From Coriobacteriia bacterium (GTDB lineage: Bacteria > Actinomycetota > Coriobacteriia > WRKU01 > WQUG01), in contig WREJ01000013.1 in the NCBI GenBank assembly GCA_009779395.1, forward strand, positions 1 to 14,086: DNA of 14,086 nt, given 5' to 3'. Positions 7,122 through 14,060 of this stretch are shown here, piece by piece. The translations under genes were made by a program, and so were the position numbers. How positions within the stretch are numbered: the stretch's first letter is position 1; each line of letters starts with the position of its first letter. Below the pieces are notes generated by a model. The model saw only the letters and a program-made list of their open reading frames with translations. It ran no database searches and had not been told where the DNA came from.

Positions 7122-7753
7122 GCCTTACCCCCCATTTTTGCCAGCGCGTATTTCAGCAGTGTTTCACTGTCTGCGTCTGCCGCAGCACCCGCGAAAGCCT
7201 CAGCGATTTCAGCTGCCGAAAAACCCATGGAAAACAGTGCCGCCTGGGCATCAGCAAAAGCACTGTGCTCGCTGCCTGCAGCAGTCGCAGCAGCGCTGTT
7301 GCCACCACCAGCACCGTCTGACCCAGCCGCCCCCACAAAGGTCGGAAAGACACGCTCGATCTTGCCTTTAAGCTCGATGATAAGGCGCTGCGCCGTCTTT
7401 TTGCCAATACCAGGAACGCTTGAAAGCAGTGCGACATCTTCTGTTGCCACCGCCCCAGCCAGCATCTGTGGCTGCAAAGACGACAGCACAGCAAGGGCAA
7501 CCTTTGGCCCAATCCCCGAGACATCAATCAGTGCCAGAAAGACCCGTTTTTCTTCTTCATCTATAAAACCAAACAGCGAGACTTCGTTTTCGCGCACATG
7601 CAAATGCGTGTACAGCAACAGATCCTCGCCGGTAGAGCCAATCATTGAAAGAGTTCGTGTGCTTGCCAGCAACTCGTAGCCAACACCTCTGACCTCGAGG
7701 TACAGGCGGTCGCTGCTTTTATGTGCAATTGTGCCCGCTAAAAAGGCAATCAT
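7118..7753 (-). CDS. ruvA: Holliday junction-binding protein RuvA
   Basis: Tetrameric protein that holds the Holliday junction in a square-planar form and loads RuvB. The 211 residues show the three family domains. They are an OB-fold (MIAFLAGTIAHKS to about residue 64), tandem helix-hairpin-helix motifs (VSGIGPKVALAVLSS near 78-92 and VPGIGKKTAQRLIIELK near 113-129), and a C-terminal RuvB-binding domain (AQAALFSMGFSAAEI). The linker before domain III is rich in Gly, Ala and Ser. The ATG overlaps the ruvC stop (ATGA), and the stop overlaps the ruvB start in the same way. No strong SD is seen, so translation is likely coupled to ruvC. Confidence 0.97.
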   Translation of the reverse strand: MIAFLAGTIAHKSSDRLYLEVRGVGYELLASTRTLSMIGSTGEDLLLYTHLHVRENEVSLFGFIDEEEKRVFLALIDVSGIGPKVALAVLSSLQPQMLAGAVATEDVALLSSVPGIGKKTAQRLIIELKGKIERVFPTFVGAAGSDGAGGGNSAAATAAGSEHSAFADAQAALFSMGFSAAEIAEAFAGAAADADSETLLKYALAKMGGKA

Positions 7754-8292
7754 CTGCTGTCACGCTTCTTTCCTCTTGTCGTTCCTGTTGTCGCTTCGCT
7801 TGTCCTACCCACATGTGCTAGGTGCGTCAGTGCCACCGCAAGGGCGTCGGCGCAGTGGTCAGGGCTGGGGTCATGGTCCAGACTCAGAATCTGGCGCACC
7901 ATGTAAGCAATTTGCTCTTTTTCTGCGCCCCCTGTTCCGGTAATGCTGTGTTTAATAGTTGCTGGTGGATATTCTCCCATATTTAGGCCTTGTTTGGCGG
8001 TAGCAAGAATTGCCGCTCCGCGTGCTTGCCCCAAAGACAGTGCCGTTTTTGCGTTCAGCCCAAAGAAAACACCCTCGAGTGCGCAGCTCGTCGGCTGGTA
8101 GCGTTCAATCACGGCAGTCAAGTCTTCGTAAATAGTTGCCAGGCGCACTGCCAAGCTGTCTTTTGTGTCGGTGCTGATGACACCATAGGCAACGGCCTGC
8201 GCTTTGTTTGCACCACCAGCAACATCAGCGGCATGAATTATCGCCCAGCCAGTGTGCTGCAAACCCGGGTCTATGCCAAGTATGGTGCTCAC
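7750..8292 (-). CDS. ruvC: Holliday junction resolvase RuvC
   Basis: Dimeric endonuclease that cuts Holliday junctions symmetrically, working with RuvAB. The 180-residue RNase H-like fold begins with ILGIDPGLQHTGWA (catalytic Asp8). CALEGVFFG supplies Glu73, and PDHCADALAVALTH supplies His146 and Asp149. The His-Asp pair is the variant seen in Thermus-type and actinobacterial RuvC, where E. coli has two Asp residues. The last 20 residues are basic. The start is GTG at 8292 with AGGTG 7 nt upstream. It follows the kinase gene after 28 bp and heads the tightly coupled ruvC-ruvA-ruvB-ECF-radical SAM row. Confidence 0.97.
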   Translation of the reverse strand: MSTILGIDPGLQHTGWAIIHAADVAGGANKAQAVAYGVISTDTKDSLAVRLATIYEDLTAVIERYQPTSCALEGVFFGLNAKTALSLGQARGAAILATAKQGLNMGEYPPATIKHSITGTGGAEKEQIAYMVRQILSLDHDPSPDHCADALAVALTHLAHVGRTSEATTGTTRGKKRDSR

Positions 8293-8320
8293 TGCCTATC
8301 ACCTATCCTGTAGCACACTG

Positions 8321-9220
8321 CTAGCATTGCTCGACAAACTGTGCGCCAAACTGTGCCAGTCCCGCCTCGAACAGCAGACCGTACTTTGTTTTGGTGCCCG
8401 CAGCGTGGGTGCGCTGTATGGACTGTGCCGTAAAATCTACGGCTTGTTTAAGCGAATGTGCCAGAGTCTGTCCATTCATCTGGGCCGTCATGCGCCCCGT
8501 AACAAGTCCTGCCACCAGGGCACTTGAAAAAAGGTCGCCGCTGCCATGGTACATGCCCGCCGTATGGGGTGCTGCAGCATAGCTAAAGCTGTCGGCTGGT
8601 GTGCCCCTGTCGTCCGCGCAGTCTCCTAGGTAGCATGCTGCTCCTAGCTGTCCTGCCTGCAAGCTGACACCTGTCAGAACACTTGCTTTGGCACCAGTTG
8701 TAACGCACAGTTCCTGTAGCAGCGATTCGATGTCTGCAGCACTTGGGTTAGGGTCGTAGTCACGTCCCAGCAGCAAGGCCGCCTCGGTTAGATTGGGCAC
8801 AATGACGTCAGCGAGCGCACACAGGCTGAGCATCTGCGTGGGATACTCAGCAGAAAATCCCGGATACAGGACGCCCTCGTCTGCCATCACAGGGTCAACA
8901 ACAACCAGCGTGTCATCGCTGCTCAGCAGCTGGATGACTTGCTTGATTAACTCGACTTGTTCGATAGAGCCCAAATAGCCAGTGTAAATCGCGTCAAAGT
9001 GCAGACCCAGCTGCGCCCAGTGCTGTGCCATCGGCATGATGTCGTCGGTTAAATCACGAAAGGTGTAGCCTTCGAATTCACCCGTGTGTGTCGACAGCAC
9101 CGCCGTTGGCAGCACCGCACATTCGATGCCCGCTGCAGAAAGCACCGGCAAAGCAACCGTAAGGGAGCAACGTCCTACTCCTGAAATGTCATGTATTGCC
9201 AGTACCCGTGAAGTCTGCAC
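8321..9220 (-). CDS. pdxY: Pyridoxal/pyridoxamine kinase (PfkB/ribokinase family)
   Basis: Phosphorylates vitamin B6 vitamers to feed pyridoxal 5'-phosphate salvage. The 299 residues match the PdxK/PdxY group. SRVLAIHDISGVGRCSL (4-20) is the substrate-side start, DPVMADEG (109-116) and PNLTEA (142-147) are the middle signatures, and HGSGDLFSSAL (225-235) holds the anion hole and catalytic Asp229. The GTG start at 9220 is the first possible one because an in-frame TGA lies two codons upstream. A weak AGGTG is the only SD. The gene follows the lipoprotein gene after 22 bp and precedes ruvC by 28 bp, so it is probably in the same transcript. PdxY versus PdxK or a bifunctional relative cannot be separated here. 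Confidence 0.9.
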   Translation of the reverse strand: MQTSRVLAIHDISGVGRCSLTVALPVLSAAGIECAVLPTAVLSTHTGEFEGYTFRDLTDDIMPMAQHWAQLGLHFDAIYTGYLGSIEQVELIKQVIQLLSSDDTLVVVDPVMADEGVLYPGFSAEYPTQMLSLCALADVIVPNLTEAALLLGRDYDPNPSAADIESLLQELCVTTGAKASVLTGVSLQAGQLGAACYLGDCADDRGTPADSFSYAAAPHTAGMYHGSGDLFSSALVAGLVTGRMTAQMNGQTLAHSLKQAVDFTAQSIQRTHAAGTKTKYGLLFEAGLAQFGAQFVEQC

Positions 9221-9245
9221 CTGGTTTCACACCTAGTTTCACCTA
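9221..9245 (-). repeat. Degenerate tandem repeat at the lipoprotein-kinase junction
   Basis: Read on the minus strand, CTAGGTGAAA is followed by CTAGGTGTGAAA and CCAGGTG. The repeat spans the lipoprotein stop codon and the kinase GTG start. It supplies the only SD-like bases for the kinase. Confidence 0.45.
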
Positions 9246-10370
9246 GTGGTTTGCGCCATTTGCAGCGCCTTCGTCAGATTCGTAGCTGCTGCTAATAGCA
9301 ATATCAAGCGGCAAGACACTGACCCAGCTTCTACCAGGAGCCAGCAAAATGACTTCACCGCGTGGATCCTTAAACACGGGCACCGCATCTGCGCTCGCCG
9401 TCCAGGTGCCGTCAATACGCTTGCCGTTCATAAAAATGGTCGCTTTACCTTCTCCGCCCAAATCGATTCTATAGGTGCTGTTCCCCGAGGCATCGCGCAC
9501 GCCGCCCTGGGTATGTGTCGCCCACAGCACAATCAGGTTTGTTGTGTTGATTTGCGTGTCTGTCAGCGCGTCTTTCTGAGTCTGTCCATTAGTGAAACGT
9601 TCCCAGCGGCTTATCGCTGCGTTCCACTGCCAGTTCATTCGGTAGCCATCAGAAAAGGGTATGTTTACGTCAGTTGCTGTTGTCTCGACACTCGCAAAGC
9701 TGGGATTTTCGAACACCAAACTTTGAAAGCTAAAGCCCGTGATGGGTTCTGCTGTTGCGATGTCAAAGCCTTTGCTTTCTGCTGCAGCATAAGCCTCTGC
9801 CAGTTCAAGGTACAGGTTATGCGGGGAAAAACGATTTCTGTCGCGTCCGTACAAGTTGTTGCCCATGACATCATGTGACATATTGGCTACATGTGCGTCA
9901 CGCAGCGCCGATGCAACCTGATTGTTACAGCCACTGTAAAAGAACAGCCCATTGCCAAACTGCGGCACAATCCAAGCATCCGACAGACGCGCACTACGCA
10001 CGGGTACCACGCGCTCGGGGATTTCACTTTGATAGATGGCGTTAAAGCGCGTAATGCCCCCCTCGGTAAGGGTTTCATAGACGACATCAGCACTGTTCAG
10101 ACCCGCCTGAGGACGTGACTGGGGAGAATTTTCAATCTTCACCGACAAAGGACGTGCCAAAATGACCGTCTCGTCAGGAGCTTCAAGTCCCGTCAGTGGC
10201 CAGCGAATGGGCTCGACGGGTTCTGGTTCTGGCTCTGGCTCTTCTACTACCACAGGGGGAGTAACAACCAGTGGTTCTTTTGCTCTGCATCCGCTTAAGG
10301 CAGCACAGGCAATCAACAAAATGCACAGCAGGGCTGCCCAGAGCATTGATTTCTTCGACAAAGTCGCCAT
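9243..10370 (-). CDS. DUF3048 domain lipoprotein (YerB-like)
   Basis: Secreted, membrane-anchored protein of unknown function. The hydrophobic signal (MLWAALLCILLIACAALSGC) ends in the lipobox Leu-Ser-Gly-Cys, with Cys28 as the lipidation site. A Pro/Glu/Val-rich spacer with EPEPEPEP follows. Next is the DUF3048 N-terminal domain (LTGLEAP, RPLSVKIENSPQSRPQAGL, ITRFNAIYQ, PVRSARLSDA) and the C-terminal domain (NLIVLWATH, GEGKATIFMNGKRIDGTW, LLAPGRSWVSVLP). I chose ATG at 10370 over the upstream GTG at 10382, because the AAGGAG SD overlaps that GTG and lies 11 nt from the ATG. It follows aspS after 59 bp and has its own likely -10 box. The family is common in Gram-positive bacteria, and B. subtilis YerB is the named member I recall. 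Confidence 0.92.
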   Translation of the reverse strand: MATLSKKSMLWAALLCILLIACAALSGCRAKEPLVVTPPVVVEEPEPEPEPVEPIRWPLTGLEAPDETVILARPLSVKIENSPQSRPQAGLNSADVVYETLTEGGITRFNAIYQSEIPERVVPVRSARLSDAWIVPQFGNGLFFYSGCNNQVASALRDAHVANMSHDVMGNNLYGRDRNRFSPHNLYLELAEAYAAAESKGFDIATAEPITGFSFQSLVFENPSFASVETTATDVNIPFSDGYRMNWQWNAAISRWERFTNGQTQKDALTDTQINTTNLIVLWATHTQGGVRDASGNSTYRIDLGGEGKATIFMNGKRIDGTWTASADAVPVFKDPRGEVILLAPGRSWVSVLPLDIAISSSYESDEGAANGANH

Positions 10371-10413
10371 GGAACAAACCACTCCTTCAAGGTCCTAATT
10401 TTCCAAACATAGC

Positions 10414-10419
10414 ATTATA
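10414..10419 (-). promoter_or_regulatory. Likely -10 box for the DUF3048 lipoprotein gene
   Basis: A perfect TATAAT reads on the minus strand 43 nt before the chosen ATG, in the short aspS-lipoprotein gap. The -35 region at 17 nt (ACGCAT) is poor. It may be a secondary promoter inside the operon. Confidence 0.4.
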
Positions 10420-10429
10420 ACGTTCACAG

Positions 10430-12223
10430 CTAGGCTATGCGTAGATGTACCTCTTTCAGTTGCTTGAGCGTTACCTCTGAGGGGGCTTCGGTCATCAAAT
10501 CGCTGCCGCTCGAGGTCTTGGGGAAGGCAATAACATCGCGAATAGAGTCGCGCCCCGCCAAAATCATGACCAGTCGGTCCAGTCCCAGCGCAATACCACC
10601 GTGAGGTGGTGCTCCATAAGACAGCGCGTTTAGCAAAAATCCAAACTCTTCGCGTGCCTGTTCTAGCTGATGCCCCAGCTGAGCCAAAACGCGCAATTGC
10701 AGGTCTTCGTTGTGAATACGCAGCGTTCCGCCGCCAATCTCAAAACCGTTCAGCACCAGGTCGTAAGAATAACTGAGTACCGCTGCAGGGTCGCTCTCTA
10801 TCAAATGTAGGTGCTTGTCAAAGGGACGCGTAAAGGGGTGATGGTTGGCAGCCCAACGCTCGCCCTCTGCGTCACGCATGAACAGCGGAAAATCGATGAC
10901 CCACAGCGGGTCATATCCTTCACGCGGAATTGCCAGCAGCTCGGCCAGTTCCAGACGAACCATACCCAGAACTTCGTTTGCCACCGCTTGTTTGTCAGCG
11001 ACAAAAAACAGCACGTCGCCAGGACGGGCACCGGTTGCCCCGCGCAAGGCTTCGAGTTCTTGTGTTGTGAAAAATTTCGCAATGGGACTTTTGATTTGAT
11101 TTTCAATTGCATCCGCATCAGCAAGCTCTGCAGGAAACGCCATCCAGGCAAGACCTTTGGCGCCAGCATCGATTGCTTTTTGGTTTAGCGCATCGAATTT
11201 AGATCGCGGCCAGTCTGCAGCACCGCTGGCACAGATGGTTTTGACCACGCCGCCACCTGCAGGTGCTGCGGCAAAGACCTTAAAGCCCGTAGTAGACGCC
11301 CAGTCACTGACGTCTTGCAGCAGCAGGTCAAAGCGCGTGTCAGGACGGTCAGAGCCGTAGGTGTCCATCGCCTGCCCGTAAGTGATGCGCTTCAGCGGTT
11401 GCGGCAGCCTGTAGTCAACGACCTGCATTACCTCTGCCAGGACGTCTTCTGTCAGGTTCATGACGTCGTCTTGGGTGACAAAGCTCATCTCGAGGTCAAC
11501 CTGGGTAAACTCTGGCTGGCGGTCAGCGCGCAAATCCTCGTCACGAAAACAGCGCGCGATTTGAAAGTAGCGTTCCAAGCCACCAATCATAGTCAGTTGC
11601 TTAAACAGCTGCGGCGACTGCGGCAAAGCGTAAAACTTACCCGGATTATGCCGAGCCGGCACAATAAAGTCACGCGCACCCTCAGGGGTCGACTTGGTCA
11701 AAATGGGTGTCTCGACCTCGATAAAACCCTTGGCTGTCAGCGCATCACGAAAAGCAGCGGTCACACGCGCACGCAGCTCTAAAATACGCGTCACCTCGGG
11801 GCGACGAATGTCTAGAAAGCGCCACTTCATGCGCACCGCTTCGTCTGTGTCAATTCCGTCCTCGATCTCAAAGGGCGGCGTCTTTGAAATGTTTAACACA
11901 CTTAGCTCGCTTACAACAACCTCGACAGTACCGGTTGCGATATGAGGATTAATGGCGTCTTTGGGGCGGAGTCTGACCAAGCCAGTAACTTCGACAACCC
12001 ACTGAGGGCGCACGGCTTCTGCTAGGGCAAAAGCACTACCCGATTCGTCCGGGTCAAAGGTCAGCTGCACAATGCCCGTACGGTCACGCAAGTCAATAAA
12101 AATCAGACCACCGTGGTCGCGGCGTTTGCCCACCCAACCAGCCAGCGTGACCTCTTGTCCCACAAGGTCGCTGCCCAACTGCTGCGCCACATGGGTTCGA
12201 ATCGAATAGCTGCTATCCAGCAT
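10430..12223 (-). CDS. aspS: Aspartyl-tRNA synthetase, bacterial type, possibly non-discriminating
   Basis: Class II synthetase charging tRNA-Asp. From ATG 12223 it has 597 residues. The N-terminal OB-fold anticodon-binding domain includes GWVGKRRDHGGLIFIDLRDR. Motif 2 is FRDEDLRADRQPEFTQVDLEM, with the bacterial GAD insertion between about residues 285 and 420. Motif 3 is GIALGLDRLVMIL near 543-555. The TTG at 12229 would leave only 2 nt after the GAGAG SD, while ATG 12223 leaves 7 nt, so the ATG is preferred. It follows hisS after 25 bp, a pairing well known in Firmicutes and others. A His in RRDHGG and no Lys in INPHIATG match the pattern linked to dual Asp/Asn specificity in Pseudomonas AspRS. 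A non-discriminating enzyme, with GatCAB making Asn-tRNA, is therefore possible. Confidence 0.97.
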   Translation of the reverse strand: MLDSSYSIRTHVAQQLGSDLVGQEVTLAGWVGKRRDHGGLIFIDLRDRTGIVQLTFDPDESGSAFALAEAVRPQWVVEVTGLVRLRPKDAINPHIATGTVEVVVSELSVLNISKTPPFEIEDGIDTDEAVRMKWRFLDIRRPEVTRILELRARVTAAFRDALTAKGFIEVETPILTKSTPEGARDFIVPARHNPGKFYALPQSPQLFKQLTMIGGLERYFQIARCFRDEDLRADRQPEFTQVDLEMSFVTQDDVMNLTEDVLAEVMQVVDYRLPQPLKRITYGQAMDTYGSDRPDTRFDLLLQDVSDWASTTGFKVFAAAPAGGGVVKTICASGAADWPRSKFDALNQKAIDAGAKGLAWMAFPAELADADAIENQIKSPIAKFFTTQELEALRGATGARPGDVLFFVADKQAVANEVLGMVRLELAELLAIPREGYDPLWVIDFPLFMRDAEGERWAANHHPFTRPFDKHLHLIESDPAAVLSYSYDLVLNGFEIGGGTLRIHNEDLQLRVLAQLGHQLEQAREEFGFLLNALSYGAPPHGGIALGLDRLVMILAGRDSIRDVIAFPKTSSGSDLMTEAPSEVTLKQLKEVHLRIA

Positions 12224-12248
12224 GGTCAAACTCTCTTTCTACTGTCTT

Positions 12249-13526
12249 TTACTGTCTTTCGCTCGTCAGCGTCTTTACTACGCTCCCGAGGGTCACAAAA
12301 CGTTCTTCTTTGGTTTCCATGTTGCGCAAGGTGACGCCGCCGCGTGTCGTCTCTTCTTCGCCTACAATCAAGACGTAGTGTGCCTGTGCGCGGTCAGCCT
12401 GCTTAAACTGTGATTTCAGCGAGCGATTCTGCAGGTCACACAACACCGTCAAGCCACGGCTGCGTAGTTGCATCGTCAGGGTAAAGGCAGCGTCGCGCTG
12501 CAGGTCAGTGGCAGCAGCCACATACACCAGCAAGCCTGTGTCAGCCGCTACTGTTGCACCCTGCGCCTGCAGAGCAAGGACTGTGCGCTCTGCGCCTATC
12601 GCAAAACCAATGCAGGGCGTGGGCTTGCCGCCTAAATCTTGGAACAGACCGTCATAGCGCCCGCCCCCACCCAGCGCGTTTTGCGCACCCAAGCCGTGGT
12701 CAACCTGAACCTCGAATACCGTGCGCGTGTAGTAGTCCAGCCCCCGCACCAGACGCGGATCCAGCTGGTACTTAAGCCCCGCTGCGTCAAGCAACTGCAA
12801 GACGGCGTCATTATGTTCTCGGCAATCATCACAGAGCACATCAGCAAGCAGCGGAGCACTGTCCATTACCGCAACACAGGCCTCGTTTTTGCAGTCAAAG
12901 GCACGCAGGGGATTAGTGTCAGCACGACGCTTGCAATCTTTACATAACGCGGCATCGTTTTCCCTGATGAACTGTGCCAGTTGCTCGCGATAGGCAGGAC
13001 GGCAGGTCTCGTCACCCATCGAGTTGACCAACAGGCGCATGGACGTCCTTTGCAAGCCCAGGGTAGTAAAGTACTCCCACAGCATCATGATCATTTCGGC
13101 GTCTGCCGCAGCGGTGTTTAGCCCCAAGCCCTCTGCGCCTATCTGGTAAAACTGGCGTTGGCGACCCTTTTGCGGGCGTTCGTAGCGAAACATGGGGCCC
13201 GTGTAGAACAACTTTGCTGCAGCATTGTTGTCGGTCAGGTGCGCCTGGATGGCTGCACGAACAACACCAGCCGTATTTTCGGGACGCAAAGTCAGCGAGC
13301 GACCACCACGGTCCTCAAAAGTGTACATTTCTTTGCCGACAACATCGGTTGCTTCGCCAATGCCGCGTGTAAAGACCTCGGTGTGCTCAAAGAGTGGTGT
13401 GTAAATCGACTGGTAGCCATAGCGCGTAAAGACCGCGCGGGCGCTGTCTTGCAGAAAATCCCAGGCACGCGCACTGTCGCCAAGCAAGTCTGCGGTGCCC
13501 TTGGGGGCAGAATACAATTGTGCCAT
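12249..13526 (-). CDS. hisS: Histidyl-tRNA synthetase
   Basis: Class II synthetase charging tRNA-His. The 425 residues contain the N-terminal GTADLL, motif 1 region (YTPLFEHTEVFTRGIGE) and motif 2 (FRYERPQKGRQRQFYQIG, 113-130). The two HisRS signatures are RGLDYYTRTVFE (261-272) and ALGGGGRYDGL (284-294). Motif 3 is GFAIGAERTVL (307-317), followed by the C-terminal anticodon domain. An insertion domain carries Cys195-x2-Cys198, Cys212, Cys217 and Cys232-x2-Cys235, which could bind zinc. Such cysteine pairs occur in other bacterial HisRS. ATG 13526 is the start; an in-frame TAA lies two codons upstream. The perfect AGGAGG is 14 nt away, which is longer than usual. It heads the hisS-aspS operon behind a strong promoter. 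Confidence 0.97.
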   Translation of the reverse strand: MAQLYSAPKGTADLLGDSARAWDFLQDSARAVFTRYGYQSIYTPLFEHTEVFTRGIGEATDVVGKEMYTFEDRGGRSLTLRPENTAGVVRAAIQAHLTDNNAAAKLFYTGPMFRYERPQKGRQRQFYQIGAEGLGLNTAAADAEMIMMLWEYFTTLGLQRTSMRLLVNSMGDETCRPAYREQLAQFIRENDAALCKDCKRRADTNPLRAFDCKNEACVAVMDSAPLLADVLCDDCREHNDAVLQLLDAAGLKYQLDPRLVRGLDYYTRTVFEVQVDHGLGAQNALGGGGRYDGLFQDLGGKPTPCIGFAIGAERTVLALQAQGATVAADTGLLVYVAAATDLQRDAAFTLTMQLRSRGLTVLCDLQNRSLKSQFKQADRAQAHYVLIVGEEETTRGGVTLRNMETKEERFVTLGSVVKTLTSERQ

Positions 13527-13628
13527 CAGTTAAAAACGCGCCTCCTACGCCAAGACATGTGAATTTCCCCTACTGGTGAATTCGCATAATAGTATAGCGC
13601 ATGACAAAGAAAAGTAGGTAAAATAGCG

Positions 13629-13638
13629 GCAAATTTGC
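13629..13638. repeat. Perfect 10-bp palindrome in the hisS leader
   Basis: GCAAATTTGC lies about 25 nt downstream of the predicted hisS transcription start. It may be a small operator or chance. Confidence 0.3.
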
Positions 13639-13663
13639 AAGGATTTTGTGACACGATTAGAAC

Positions 13664-13680
13664 GTGCAATAGTATCGCAC
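13664..13680. promoter_or_regulatory. Operator-like dyad covering the hisS -10 box
   Basis: On the minus strand, GTGCGATACTATTGCAC is symmetric around its central C except at one position pair (arms GTGC-ATA and TAT-GCAC). It encloses the TACTAT -10 box. This is where a repressor would bind, but no regulator is identified. Confidence 0.35.
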
Positions 13681-13698
13681 AAATTATGAAGATGTCAA
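13669..13698 (-). promoter_or_regulatory. Strong sigma-70/sigma-A promoter for hisS-aspS
   Basis: On the minus strand a perfect TTGACA (13698-13693) is separated by 18 nt from TACTAT (13674-13669). Transcription would start near 13662 and give a leader of about 135 nt before the hisS ATG. Confidence 0.75.
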
Positions 13699-13717
13699 GA
13701 ACAAAAGCGCAAAAAAC

Positions 13718-13747
13718 TTGACAAAAAGGGGTGTCAGAAAGTATCAT
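13718..13747 (+). promoter_or_regulatory. Divergent plus-strand promoter
   Basis: A perfect TTGACA (13718-13723), an 18-nt spacer and TATCAT (13742-13747) point rightwards, away from hisS. With the hisS promoter it forms an inverted repeat (TGTCAAG at 13693-13699 and CTTGACA at 13717-13723). Transcription would start near 13754. Confidence 0.6.
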
Positions 13748-13753
13748 GGATAC

Positions 13754-13820
13754 CGTTCTATACTTCCCTCCCAGCCGTCGCAGGTTCTCCCCCTTTCTTC
13801 CCTGCGGCGGCCACTTTTTT
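13754..13820 (+). ncRNA. Candidate small RNA, about 67 nt, with C/U-rich hairpin loop
   Basis: The segment is bounded by the divergent promoter and an intrinsic terminator, and it has no start codon or ORF of note. The 5' part contains CTTCCCTCCCAG, and the terminator hairpin has the 16-nt loop TTCTCCCCCTTTCTTC. C-rich unpaired stretches are the usual contact points of Gram-positive small RNAs with purine-rich ribosome binding sites. The boundaries are predicted from promoter and terminator only. It could instead be an attenuated leader for a plus-strand gene beyond the window. Confidence 0.4.
13775..13820 (+). terminator. Intrinsic terminator, plus strand
   Basis: CCGTCGCAGG (13775-13784) pairs over 10 bp, with one G-T wobble, with CCTGCGGCGG (13801-13810). 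CCAC and six T residues (13815-13820) follow. On the minus strand no T-run follows, so it works rightwards. Confidence 0.72.
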
Positions 13821-13861
13821 GCCCCAGAACGCACCAGGAGGCCAACGCAAGCGAAGTGAGC

Positions 13862-13883
13862 GAATGATGCGCAGCAATCATTC
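13862..13883. repeat. Inverted repeat with 7-bp arms
   Basis: GAATGAT (13862-13868) and ATCATTC (13877-13883) flank an 8-nt loop GCGCAGCA. The flanks carry related words GCGAAGTGAGCG and GCGAACGGAGCG on either side. Confidence 0.6.
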
Positions 13884-13952
13884 TGGCGAACGGAGCGCAG
13901 TGAAGCCATAGGCAAACTCGGCGTCGAATCAAAAAACAGAGTACGTCCAGTG

Positions 13953-14012
13953 CTCCCCCTCTGTCTTCCTGAGCGGAGCGCGTCAGCGCGCAGTCGAGGA
14001 AAGACGGGGGCT
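13953..14012. repeat. Long imperfect hairpin element
   Basis: The left arm is CTCCCCCTCTGTCTTCCT and the right arm AGGAAAGACGGGGG. The perfect inner stem GCGCG/CGCGC (13978-13982 and 13987-13991) encloses TCAG. The CTGAGCGGAGCG...GTCGAGGA wording is typical of dispersed intergenic repeats. Confidence 0.6.
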
Positions 14013-14041
14013 GTCAGTAACTCAAAACTTCCACCCCGTCA

Positions 14042-14060
14042 CCCCAGGCTCGACCTGGGG
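14042..14060. repeat. Perfect 7-bp hairpin CCCCAGG/CCTGGGG
   Basis: CCCCAGG and CCTGGGG flank the 5-nt loop CTCGA. No T-run follows on either strand, so it is not an obvious terminator. Confidence 0.6.

Noticed and set aside
7107..7679. 190-residue Ala/Ser-rich plus-strand open frame
   Set aside because: Antisense shadow of ruvA. The composition reflects the reverse of an Ala-rich gene.
9246..9878. 210-residue plus-strand open frame
   Set aside because: Antisense shadow of the DUF3048 lipoprotein, with no recognisable domain.
10370..10382. GTG at 10382 as the lipoprotein start
   Set aside because: The AAGGAG ribosome binding site overlaps this GTG. ATG 10370 fits the spacing.
13775..13810. 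Possible T-box leader of hisS on the minus strand (GGGGGAGAACCTGCG resembles the T-box sequence)
   Set aside because: The match to the T-box consensus is poor, no Stem I or specifier loop is recognisable, and the strong hisS promoter lies downstream of it.
13526..13915. 129-residue minus-strand open frame upstream of hisS
   Set aside because: It covers promoters, a terminator hairpin and repeat DNA, has no family features and no good SD. It is most likely a chance frame.
13970..14012. GAGGAAAGAC-GGGGGCT resembles the start of RNase P RNA
   Set aside because: The rest of the conserved RNase P core is absent. The words belong to a hairpin repeat.
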